Shown here in pieces: positions 53,251 through 64,000 of a DNA stretch of 64,000 nucleotides. The DNA is from Volvox africanus (lineage: Eukaryota; Chlorophyta; Chlorophyceae; Chlamydomonadales; Volvocaceae). The notes beneath the pieces are model-generated. The model was not told the DNA's origin, ran no database searches, and saw only the letters and a program-made list of their open reading frames with translations. Location of the stretch: assembly GCA_030268105.1 (NCBI GenBank), contig BSDZ01000078.1, positions 7,434,340 to 7,498,339 of the forward strand. The letters are read 5' to 3'. Every line of letters begins with the position of its first letter. Positions within the stretch are counted from its first letter, which is position 1. A program made the position numbers and the translations under genes.

Positions 53251-55381
53251 TCATGTTGTCGCAGTCATGATACATAGAGAGAATTCTAGATAAGCAAGGA
53301 TTGGAGGTAGTCAGATCGAGAGCCATTCCAATAGCAGTAGGCGTGAAGATGATGAAGTGGACATACTGGAGGATCCATCGCCATATAGGGCACTGGTCGG
53401 CAAATTGAATAACTTGGAATTTAGTACCCGACCAGACTTAGGATATGCCCTAAGCGTACTGTCCAGGTTTATGGGCAAGCCTAACAAGATGGCAATGGGA
53501 ATGCCAATAAGGTCCATGGTACGGAGGAGATGGTTGCGTATGCTATAGTGAAAGCGTTCGGGGGATGCCTTGTTAAGGGACAACGTATAGCGTATTGGAC
53601 TTATGATGGATGATGGAATTACGTGGACGCTGATATGTGGCGATATCTGTGGAGTGTCGAAGTAAATATGTCATGAGCAGCAGACGTTAATTGTTCCTGT
53701 AAATTTTACCTACCAACGTTTGCAAATTTAACCTACCATATAATAAAGATTGTCCTGTCCTGGTTCATGGATAGAACCCCGTAAGTCTCACACTTGTCTC
53801 GCACAACAAAGGCATTGTACATTTAATAATCGGCAAAATTTTGGTTTCTGATTTGGCGGTAATTATATTATTTAGCTGAAGAGCAACTTTCATTTCGTTT
53901 GACCACTTCATTTCGTTTCACCACATGAAAGTGTGCCCACATTAGCAACTGAAATGAAAAAGTGGCAAATGTTCGAAAACTTATTGAATACTAAAAGGGT
54001 AAATGCGTAAGCAATTGCACCAGCAGTTTAACATTTAAAAGCCCGCACCATAATGATAGCCCGCACCATAACTGTTCTGACGGAAAATAAATTTTTCAGC
54101 TGAAGAGCAATGATAAAGGCCAATTTAAATTCGATTTCCGCAAGAAAGTGCCCAGATTGAGTATAAGCAACTGAATGCAATTCAATAAAAAAAGCAATTC
54201 AAAAAGTGGCAAAATGTCAAAATAATTTCAACACGATTCAAAGCAAAAAGGGTAAATACTTAAGGAATTGCACAAGCATTAAAATATTTCACAGCCGGCA
54301 TCATAATGATTTCTGTTCTGACAAGAATTATAATATTCAATTGAATACAACATAAAGGGCAGTTTCCCATCTTTTTACCCCATACAAAGCCAGTGGCACC
54401 CTGAGATCATCAAACCCGGCCTCCAAGCGCGGCACGCACCCGCCATTGGTTAAAGCAGTTGCCGGCTGATGGCACCCCGGGGGAATGCCGGGTAAATTTT
54501 CAGCTGAAGAGCAATAATGAGGGCCAGTTCAATTTTGATTTTGAACACTCATGAGTGAAAGAATGTCAGCAAATATGAGGGGGGGCCGGACGCTTTGCTG
54601 ACACACAACAATTCACTCAATACGCAAGGATACTATAATGGTGTCGTACTGAAGATAACTGAACATAACATCACCCATTAGTGCACAACTTCCTTTGTTT
54701 GCATGCACATTTGTTATAAAATAGATAACACAGTACACTTCTCCTCCCTATCCAGGCAGCCTTTTCTATGTCAAGTTGTATGCCATCCCCATTTCGTGGC
54801 GGCAGAAGGGTGACTTCATCTCTGGTAGAGCCTTTGCAAACGTTGCAGGTAACATCTCCGTACGGCAGTATACCAGCACTACTTCCCCACTTGCAACACT
54901 CTCCCGGTGCTTTACATCAACATGCTTCGTTCTTGATGCATATATGGGATATTTGCCTAGGTTCATCGCTCCTCGCGAGTACACCCAGATCTTAATTTTT
55001 GAGTTGTTGATGTCCATGCCTCCGCGCATTTGGTTAAGCATTTGGCTTCTCGAACTGCACAGGGCTTCTCCGCTTCCACGGATGTAGCCACTCTTCACTT
55101 CATGCCCTTATCAGCCTTGGCTTGGCGTAATCCTTATTCCTAACTTGTCATCACCTCGACGAATATGGATATTATCAGGACGCCGCTCAGAAAAGCTGTA
55201 GATAGGTGTTGAAGTCAACAAAGCGCCCGGCCGTATTGTCCGGCGCTCCTATCGGATTAATTCCATTTAAGTCCGATCAAGCATTGTTCGTCGAAGAGCA
55301 CGGTTGTTATCAGCTAGGTTAAGAAGGATATCTCAAACGGATTACGACGTTTCTGGGCATGGCGTCTTGATAATAGAGATG
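53251..55381 (+). repeat. Array unit 26 (2131 bp)
   Basis: RT core 53357-53548; RNase H C-half 54766-55098 (-). Switches to 'agcattaaaat' near 54,279 while keeping ggCattg. Confidence 0.98.
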
Positions 55382-57512
55382 TCATGTTGTCGCAGTCATG
55401 ATACATAGAGAGAATTCTAGATAAGCAAGGATTGGAGGTAGTCAGATCGAGAGCCATTCCAATAGCAGTAGGCGGGAAGATGATGAAGTGGACATACTGG
55501 AGGATCCATCGCCATATAGGGCACTGGTCGGCAAATTGAATAACTTGGAATTTAGTACCCGACCAGACTTAGGATATGCCCTAAGCGTACTGTCCAGGTT
55601 TATGGGCAAGCCTAACAAGATGGCAATGGGAATGCCAATAAGGTCCATGGTACGGAGGAGATGGTTGCGTATGCTATAGTGAAAGCGTTCGGGGGATGCC
55701 TTGTTAAGGGACAACGTATAGCGTATTGGACTTATGATGGATGATGGAATTACGTGGACGCTGATATGTGGCGATATCTGTGGAGTGTCGAAGTAAATAT
55801 GTCATGAGCAGCAGACGTTAATTGTTCCTGTAAATTTTACCTACCAACGTTTGCAAATTTAACCTACCATATAATAAAGATTGTCCTGTCCTGGTTCATG
55901 GATAGAACCCCGTAAGTCTCACACTTGTCTCGCACAACAAAGGCATTGTACATTTAATAATCGGCAAAATTTTGGTTTCTGATTTGGCGGTAATTATATT
56001 ATTTAGCTGAAGAGCAACTTTCATTTCGTTTGACCACTTCATTTCGTTTCACCACATGAAAGTGTGCCCACATTAGCAACTGAAATGAAAAAGTGGCAAA
56101 TGTTCGAAAACTTATTGAATACTAAAAGGGTAAATGCGTAAGCAATTGCACCAGCAGTTTAACATTTAAAAGCCCGCACCATAATGATAGCCCGCACCAT
56201 AACTGTTCTGACGGAAAATAAATTTTTCAGCTGAAGAGCAATGATAAAGGCCAATTTAAATTCGATTTCCGCAAGAAAGTGCCCAGATTGAGTATAAGCA
56301 ACTGAATGCAATTCAATAAAAAAAGCAATTCAAAAAGTGGCAAAATGTCAAAATAATTTCAACACGATTCAAAGCAAAAAGGGTAAATACTTAAGGAATT
56401 GCACAAGCATTAAAATATTTCACAGCCGGCATCATAATGATTTCTGTTCTGACAAGAATTATAATATTCAATTGAATACAACATAAAGGGCAGTTTCCCA
56501 TCTTTTTACCCCATACAAAGCCAGTGGCACCCTGAGATCATCAAACCCGGCCTCCAAGCGCGGCACGCACCCGCCATTGGTTAAAGCAGTTGCCGGCTGA
56601 TGGCACCCCGGGGGAATGCCGGGTAAATTTTCAGCTGAAGAGCAATAATGAGGGCCAGTTCAATTTTGATTTTGAACACTCATGAGTGAAAGAATGTCAG
56701 CAAATATGAGGGGGGGCCGGACGCTTTGCTGACACACAACAATTCACTCAATACGCAAGGATACTATAATGGTGTCGTACTGAAGATAACTGAACATAAC
56801 ATCACCCATTAGTGCACAACTTCCTTTGTTTGCATGCACATTTGTTATAAAATAGATAACACAGTACACTTCTCCTCCCTATCCAGGCAGCCTTTTCTAT
56901 GTCAAGTTGTATGCCATCCCCATTTCGTGGCGGCAGAAGGGTGACTTCATCTCTGGTAGAGCCTTTGCAAACGTTGCAGGTAACATCTCCGTACGGCAGT
57001 ATACCAGCACTACTTCCCCACTTGCAACACTCTCCCGGTGCTTTACATCAACATGCTTCGTTCTTGATGCATATATGGGATATTTGCCTAGGTTCATCGC
57101 TCCTCGCGAGTACACCCAGATCTTAATTTTTGAGTTGTTGATGTCCATGCCTCCGCGCATTTGGTTAAGCATTTGGCTTCTCGAACTGCACAGGGCTTCT
57201 CCGCTTCCACGGATGTAGCCACTCTTCACTTCATGCCCTTATCAGCCTTGGCTTGGCGTAATCCTTATTCCTAACTTGTCATCACCTCGACGAATATGGA
57301 TATTATCAGGACGCCGCTCAGAAAAGCTGTAGATAGGTGTTGAAGTCAACAAAGCGCCCGGCCGTATTGTCCGGCGCTCCTATCGGATTAATTCCATTTA
57401 AGTCCGATCAAGCATTGTTCGTCGAAGAGCACGGTTGTTATCAGCTAGGTTAAGAAGGATATCTCAAACGGATTACGACGTTTCTGGGCATGGCGTCTTG
57501 ATAATAGAGATG
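55382..57512 (+). repeat. Array unit 27 (2131 bp)
   Basis: RT core 55488-55679; RNase H C-half 56897-57229 (-). Carries 'ggcgggaag' near 55,475, a variant shared with unit 30 (and, with one G lost, unit 29), plus 'agcattaaaat'. Confidence 0.98.
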
Positions 57513-59640
57513 TCATGTTGTCGCAGTCATGATACATAGAGAGAATTCTAGATAAGCAAGGATTGGAGGTAGTCAGATCGAGAGCCATTCCAATAGCAGT
57601 AGGCGTGAAGATGATGAAGTGGACATACTGGAGGATCCATCGCCATATAGGGCACTGGTCGGCAAATTGAATAACTTGGAATTTAGTACCCGACCAGACT
57701 TAGGATATGCCCTAAGCGTACTGTCCAGGTTTATGGGCAAGCCTAACAAGATGGCAATGGGAATGCCAATAAGGTCCATGGTACGGAGGAGATGGTTGCG
57801 TATGCTATAGTGAAAGCGTTCGGGGGATGCCTTGTTAAGGGACAACGTATAGCGTATTGGACTTATGATGGATGATGGAATTACGTGGACGCTGATATGT
57901 GGCGATATCTGTGGAGTGTCGAAGTAAATATGTCATGAGCAGCAGACGTTAATTGTTCCTGTAAATTTTACCTACCAACGTTTGCAAATTTAACCTACCA
58001 TATAATAAAGATTGTCCTGTCCTGGTTCATGGATAGAACCCCGTAAGTCTCACACTTGTCTCGCACAACAAAGGCATTGTACATTTAATAATCGGCAAAA
58101 TTTTGGTTTCTGATTTGGCGGTAATTATATTATTTAGCTGAAGAGCAACTTTCATTTCGTTTGACCACTTCATTTCGTTTCACCACATGAAAGTGTGCCC
58201 ACATTAGCAACTGAAATGAAAAAGTGGCAAATGTTCGAAAACTTATTGAATACTAAAAGGGTAAATGCGTAAGCAATTGCACCAGCAGTTTAACATTTAA
58301 AAGCCCGCACCATAATGATAGCCCGCACCATAACTGTTCTGACGGAAAATAATTTTTCAGCTGAAGAGCAATGATAAAGGCCAATTTAAATTCGATTTCC
58401 GCAAGAAAGTGCCCAGATTGAGTATAAGCAACTGAATGCAATTCAATAAAAAAAGCATTCAAAAAGTGGCAAAATGTCAAAATAATTTCAACACGATTCA
58501 AAGCAAAAAGGGTAAATACTTAAGGAATTGCACAAGCATCAAAATATTTCACAGCCGGCATCATAATGATTTCTGTTCTGACAAGAATTATAATATTCAA
58601 TTGAATACAACATAAAGGGCAGTTTCCCATCTTTTTACCCCATACAAAGCCAGTGGCACCCTGAGATCATCAAACCCGGCCTCCAAGCGCGGCACGCACC
58701 CGCCATTGGTTAAAGCAGTTGCCGGCTGATGGCACCCCGGGGGAATGCCGGGTAAATTTTCAGCTGAAGAGCAATAATGAGGGCCAGTTCAATTTTGATT
58801 TTGAACACTCATGAGTGAAAGAATGTCAGCAAATATGAGGGGGGGCCGGACGCTTTGCTGACACACAACAATTCACTCAATACGCAAGGATACTATAATG
58901 GTGTCGTACTGAAGATAACTGAACATAACATCACCCATTAGTGCACAACTTCCTTTGTTTGCATGCACATTTGTTATAAAAATAGATAACACAGTACACT
59001 TCTCCTCCCTATCCAGCAGCCTTTTCTATGTCAAGTTGTATGCCATCCCCATTTCGTGGCGGCAGAAGGGTGACTTCATCTCTGGTAGAGCCTTTGCAAA
59101 CGTTGCAGGTAACATCTCCGTACGGCAGTATACCAGCACTACTTCCCCACTTGCAACACTCTCCGGTGCTTTACATCAACATGCTTCGTTCTTGATGCAT
59201 ATATGGGATATTTGCCTAGGTTCATCGCTCCTCGCGAGTACACCCAGATCTTAATTTTTGAGTTGTTGATGTCCATGCCTCCGCGCATTTGGTTAAGCAT
59301 TTGGCTTCTCGAACTGCACAGGGCTTCTCCGCTTCCACGGATGTAGCCACTCTTCACTTCATGCCCTTATCAGCCTTGGCTTGGCGTAATCCTTATTCCT
59401 AACTTGTCATCACCTCGACGAATATGGATATTATCAGGACGCCGCTCAGAAAAGCTGTAGATAGGTGTTGAAGTCAACAAAGCGCCCGGCCGTATTGTCC
59501 GGCGCTCCTATCGGATTAATTCCATTTAAGTCCGATCAAGCATTGTTCGTCGAAGAGCACGGTTGTTATCAGCTAGGTTAAGAAGGATATCTCAAACGGA
59601 TTACGACGTTTCTGGGCATGGCGTCTTGATAATAGAGATG
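57513..59640 (+). repeat. Array unit 28 (2128 bp, indels restart)
   Basis: RT core 57619-57810 is consensus. From about 58,340: missing A in 'aaaataattttt', missing A near 58,457, extra A near 58,980, missing G in 'atccagcagcc' near 59,017, missing C in 'ctctccggtg' near 59,163. The last splits the minus RNase H frame, so 59139-59357 is its remaining upper part. Confidence 0.96.
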
Positions 59641-61769
59641 TCATGTTGTCGCAGTCATGATACATAGAGAGAATTCTAGATAAAGCAAGGATTGGAGGTA
59701 GTCAGATCGAGAGCCATTCCAATAGCAGTAGGCGGAAGATGATGAAGTGGACATACTGGAGGATCCATCGCCTTATAGGGCACCGGTCGGCAAATTGAAT
59801 AACTTGGAATTAGTACCCGACCAGACTTAGGATATGCCCTAAGCGTACTGTCCAGGTTTATGGGCAAGCCTAACAAGATGGCAATGGGAATGCCAATAAG
59901 GTCAATGGTACGGAGGAGAAGGTTGTTGCGTATGCTATAGTGAAAGCGTTCGGGGGATGCCTTGTTAAGGGACAACGTATAGCGTATTGGACTTATGATG
60001 GATGATGGAATTACGTGGACGCTGATATGTGGCGATATCTGTGGAGTGTCGAAGTAAATATGTCATGAGCAGCAGACGTTAATTGTTCCTGTAAATTTTA
60101 CCTACCAACGTTTGCAAATTTAACCTACCATATAATAAAGATTGTCCTGTCCTGGTTCATGGATAGAACCCCGTAAGTCTCACACTTGTCTCGCACAACA
60201 AGGCATTGTACATTTAATAATCGGCAAAATTTTGGTTTCTGATTTGGCGGTAATTATATTATTTAGCTGAAGAGCAACTTTCATTTCGTTTGACCACTTC
60301 ATTTCGTTTCACCACATGAAAGTGTGCCCACATTAGCAACTGAAATGAAAAAGTGGCAATGTTCGAAAACTATTGAATACTAAAAGGGTAAATGCGTAAG
60401 CAATTGCACCAGCAGTTTAACATTAAAAGCCCGCACCATAATGATAGCCCGCACCATAACTGTTCTGACGGAAAATAATTTTTCAGCTGAAGAGCAATGA
60501 TAAAAGGCCAATTTAAATTCGATTTCCGCAAGAAAGTGCCCAGATTGAGTATAAGCAACTGAATGCAATTCAATAAAAAAAGCAATTCAAAAAGTGGCAA
60601 ATGTCAAAATAATTTCAACACGATTCAAAGCAAAAAGGGTAAATACTTAAGAATTGCACAAGCATCAAAATATTTCACAGCCGGCATCATAATGATTTCT
60701 GTTCTGACAAGAATTATAATATTCAATTGAATACACATAAAGGGCAGTTTCCCATCTTTTTACCCCATACAAAGCCAGTGGCACCCTGAGATCATCAAAC
60801 CCGGCCTCCAAGCGCGGCACGCACCCGCCATTGGTTAAAGCAGTTGCCGGCTGATGGCACCCCGGGGGAATGCCGGGTAAATTTTCAGCTGAGAGCAATA
60901 ATGAGGGCCAGTTCAATTTTGATTTTGAACACTCATGAGTGAAAGAATGTCAGCAAATATGAGGGGGGGCCGGACGCTTTGCTGACACACAACAATTCAC
61001 TCAATACGCAAGGATACTATAATGGTGTCGTACTGAAGATAACTGAACATAACATCACCCATTAGTGCACAACTTCCTTTGTTTGCATGCACATTGTTAT
61101 AAAATAGATAACACAGTACACTTCTCTCCTCCCTATCCAGGCAGCCTTTTCTATGTCAAGTTGTATGCCATCCCCATTTCGTGGCGGCAGAAGGGTGACT
61201 TCATCTCTGGTAGAGCCTTTGCAAACGTGCAGGTAACATCTCCGTACGGCAGTATACCAGCACTACTTCCCCACTTGCAACACTCTCCCGGTGCTTTACA
61301 TCAACATGCTTCGTTCTTGATGCATATATGGGATATTTGCCTAGGTTCATCGCTCCTCGCGAGTACACCCAGATCTTAATTTTTGAGTTGTTGATGTCCA
61401 TGCCTCCGCGCATTTGGTTAAGCATTTGGCTTCTCGAACTGCACAGGGCTTCTCCGCTTCCACGGATGTAGCCACTCTTCACTTCATGCCCTTATCAGCC
61501 TTGGCTTGGCGTAAACCTTATTCCTAACTTGTCATCACCTCGACGAATATGGAATATTATCAGGACGCGCCCCAGCAGAAAGCTGTGTAGATAGGTGTTG
61601 AAGTCAACAAAGCGCCCGGCCGTATTGTCGGGCTCCTATCGGATTAATTCCATTTAAGTCCGATCAAGCATTGTTCGTCGAAGAGCACGGTTGTTATCAG
61701 CTAGGTTAAGAAGGATATCTCAAACGGATTACGACGTTTCTGGGCATGGCCGTCTTGATAATAGAGATG
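59641..61769 (+). repeat. Array unit 29 (2129 bp, indel-rich)
   Basis: Real-looking substitutions ('ccttatag', 'caccggtcgg', 'ggtcaatgg') sit beside many one-base indels. The RT core is shifted by a lost T near 59,810 and has an insertion 'gagaaggttgttgcg' near 59,918. The minus RNase H frame, 61201-61482, loses its end to a missing T near 61,229. Near 61,566 the sequence is scrambled ('gacgcgccccagcagaaag'). Confidence 0.95.
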
Positions 61770-63893
61770 TCATGTTGTCGCAGTCATGATACATAGAGAG
61801 AATTCTAGATAAGCAAGGATTGGAGGTAGTCAGATCGAGAGCCATTCCAATAGCAGTAGGCGGGAAGATGATGAAGTGGACATACTGGAGGATCCATCGC
61901 CTTATAGGGCACTGGTCGGCAAATTGAATAACTTGGAATTTAGTACCCGACCAGACTTAGGATATGCCCTAAGCGTACTGTCCAGGTTTAGGGGCAAGCC
62001 TAACAAGATGGCAATGGGAATGCCAATAAGGTCAATGGTACGGAGGAGATGGTTGCGTATGCTATAGTGAAAGCGTTCGGGGGATGCCTTGTTAAGGGAC
62101 AACGTATAGCGTATTGGACTTATGATGGATGATGGAATTACGTGGACGCTGATATGTGGCGATATCTGTGGAGTGTCGAAGTAAATATGTCATGAGCAGC
62201 AGACGTTAATTGTTCCTGTAAATTTACCTACCAACGTTTGCAAATTTAACCTACCATATAATAAAGATTGTCCTGTCCTGTTCATGGATAGAACCCCGTA
62301 AGTCTCACACTTGTCTCGCACAACAAAGGCATTGTACATTTAATAATCGGCAAAATTTTGGTTTCTGATTTGGCGGCGGTAATTATATTATTTAGCTGAA
62401 GAGCAACTTTCATTTCGTTTGACCACTTCATTTCGTTTCACCACATGAAAGTGTGCCCACATTAGCAACTGAAATGAAAAAGTGGCAAATGTTCGAAAAC
62501 TTATTGAATACTAAAAGGGTAAATGCGTAAGCAATTGCACCAGCAGTTTAACATTTAAAAGCCCGCACCATAATGATAGCCCGCACCATAAACTGTTCTG
62601 ACGGAAAATAAATTTTTCAGCTGAAGAGCAATGATAAAGGCCAATTTAAATTCGATTTCCGCAAGAAAGTGCCCAGATTGAGTATAAGCAACTGAATGCA
62701 ATTCAATAAAAAAAGCAATTCAAAAAGTGGCCAAAATGTCAAAATAATTTCAACACGATTCAAAGCAAAAAGGGTAAATACTTAAGGAATTGCACAAGCA
62801 TCAAAATATTTCACAGCCGGCATCATAATGATTTCTGTTCTGACAAGAATTATAATATTCAATTGAATACAACATAAAGGGCAGTTTCCCATTTTTACCC
62901 CATACAAAGCCAGTGGCACCCTGAGATCATCAAACCCGGCCTCCAAGCGCGGCACGCACCCGCCATTGGTTAAAGCAGTTGCCGGCTGATGGCACCCCGG
63001 GGGGAATGCCGGTAAATTTTCAGCTGAAGAGCAATAATGAGGGCCAGTTCAATTTTGATTTTGAACACTCATGAGTGAAAAATGTCAGCAAATATGAGGG
63101 GGGGCCGGACGCTTTGCTGACACACAACAATTCACTCAATACGCAAGGATACTATAATGGTGTCGTACTGAAGATAACTGAACATAACATCACCCATTAG
63201 TGCACAACTTCCTTTGTTTGCATGCACATTTGTTATAAATAGATAACACAGTACACTTCTCCTCCCTATCCAGGCAGCCTTTTCTATGTCAAGTTGTATG
63301 CCATCCCCATTTCGTGGCGGCAGAAGGGTGACTTCATCTCTGGTAGAGCCTTTGCAAACGTTGCAGGTAACATCTCCGTACGGCAGTATACCAGCACTAC
63401 TTCCCCACTTGCAACACTCTCCGGTGCTTTACATCAACATGCTTCGTTCTTGATGCATATATGGGATATTTGCCTAGGTTCATCGTCCTCGCGAGTACAC
63501 CCAGATCTTAATTTTTGAGTTGTTGATGTCCATGCCTCCGCGCATTTGGTTAAGCATTGGCTTCTCGAACTGCACAGGGCTTCTCCGCTTCCACGGATGT
63601 AGCCACTCTTCACTTCATGCCCTTATCAGCCGCTTGGCGTAATCCTATTCCTAACTTGTCATCACTCGACGAATATGGATATTATCAGGACGCCGCTCAG
63701 AAAAGCTGTAGATAGGTGTTGAAGTCAACAAAGCGCCCGGCCGTATTGTCCGGCGCGCTCCTATCGGATTAATTCCATTTAAGTCCGATCAAGCATTGTT
63801 CGTCGAAGAGCACGGTTGTTATCAGCTAGGTTAAGAAGGATATCTCAAACGGATTACGACGTTTCTGGGCATGGCGTCTTGATAATAGAGATG
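61770..63893 (+). repeat. Array unit 30 (2124 bp, indel-rich)
   Basis: RT core 61876-62067 carries 'ccttatag', 'tttaggggc' (Met to Arg) and 'ggtcaatgg'. A tandem GGC is inserted in 'ggcggcggtaatt' near 62,375. The minus RNase H region at 63,284 to about 63,600 is broken at three sites. 'cggcgcgctcc' near 63,753 is a two-base duplication. Confidence 0.95.
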
Positions 63894-63946
63894 TCATGTT
63901 GTCGCAGTCATGATACATAGAGAGAATTCTTAATAAGCAAGGATTG
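63894..63946 (+). repeat. Array unit 31, truncated (53 bp)
   Basis: Matches the unit start up to 'aattct' (63930), then 'taataagcaaggattg' with two changes to 63946, after which identity to the monomer at this phase is lost. This is the last recognisable in-phase base of the array. Confidence 0.85.
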
Positions 63947-64000
63947 TTGGAAGTGAGCAACACTCATATACGAAAGAATGTCAGAGCAAGTAATACGGCC
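63947..64000. other. Sequence beyond the array, related to the hairpin arm
   Basis: The sequence departs from the monomer phase. 'acactcat' (63960-63967) and 'gaaagaatgtcag' (63972-63984) occur with the same 12-base offset as in the monomer at 1275-1282 and 1287-1299. The sequence between and after them differs ('atac' for 'gagt', extra 'ag'). It looks like a diverged relative of the C/hairpin region joined out of phase. The stretch is too short to classify. Confidence 0.6.

Larger units (their letters stand above)
1..63946. repeat. Macrosatellite array of ~2131-bp monomers derived from a Ty1/copia element
   Basis: The same ~2.13 kb sequence recurs head to tail without interruption. Using the motif 'tcatgttgtcgcagtcatga' as phase mark, units start at 1, 2112, 4229, 6360, 8491, 10616, 12747, 14878, 17009, 19140, 21271, 23401, 25532, 27664, 29794, 31941, then every 2131 bp to 57513, then 59641, 61770 and 63894. 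All copies have the same orientation. Units differ by a handful of bases except in two indel-rich zones (about 23.6-31.64 kb and 58.34-63.9 kb). The monomer holds degraded copia pol pieces on both strands and a non-coding AT-rich part. All standard units share the same stops and frameshifts, so the element was already dead when it was multiplied. Unequal crossing-over or rolling-circle amplification would both give this pattern. The left edge lies outside the window. Confidence 0.98.

Noticed and set aside
1..64000. CRISPR or other phage-defence array because of regular repetition
   Set aside because: The repeat is ~2.1 kb with no short repeat-spacer pattern, no variable spacers and no cas-like genes.
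1..64000. Ribosomal DNA or its spacer as the repeated unit
   Set aside because: No stretch resembles 18S, 5.8S, 28S or 5S rRNA, and the coding resemblance is to copia pol.

Overview
The whole window is one tandem array. Thirty consecutive head-to-tail copies of a monomer of about 2.13 kb (standard length 2131 bp), plus the start of a thirty-first, fill positions 1 to about 63,946. The last ~54 bases leave the repeat. I see no intact protein-coding gene, tRNA, rRNA, CRISPR array or bacterial-type gene organisation. The monomer carries decayed Ty1/copia LTR-retrotransposon sequence, so the source is a eukaryotic genome. The lineage cannot be fixed from this sequence.

Monomer layout, followed once from 33,876 to 36,006. 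(1) Plus strand: a broken copia reverse transcriptase C-terminal part running into the first piece of RNase H, with stops and frameshifts and apparently without the YVDD active-site box. (2) About 200 bp with a diverged pair of 15-mers. (3) An AT-rich block of three related sub-repeats (A, B, C), each starting with a near-identical 'cagctgaagagcaa' type motif, with a GC-rich island between B and C. (4) A hairpin beside a run of seven G. (5) Minus strand: a candidate LTR start (TGTACTG...), a polypurine tract and the rest of copia RNase H ending in a stop codon 16 bp before that tract. (6) A junction of about 90 bp, then the next plus-strand RT. The two pieces of one RNase H domain therefore lie on opposite strands, meaning the founding copy was rearranged by an inversion before it was amplified.

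Regional structure. Units 1-11 (1-23,400) are clean but carry single-base variants and two small indels that mix between units. Units 12-15 (23,401 to about 31,640) collect more and more single-base indels, which stop abruptly near 31,640. Units 16-25 (31,941-53,250) look identical by eye, each exactly 2131 bp. Units 26 and 27 differ at a few bases. From about 58,340 to the end, indels rise again. The two indel-rich stretches look more like unpolished long-read consensus than biological decay, so coordinates and variants there deserve caution.

There is no pathway or operon here. The content is a satellite (macrosatellite) array born from a rearranged, dead retrotransposon. The main interest lies in how it formed (inversion, nested sub-repeats, homogenisation) and in the probable array edge at 63,946.
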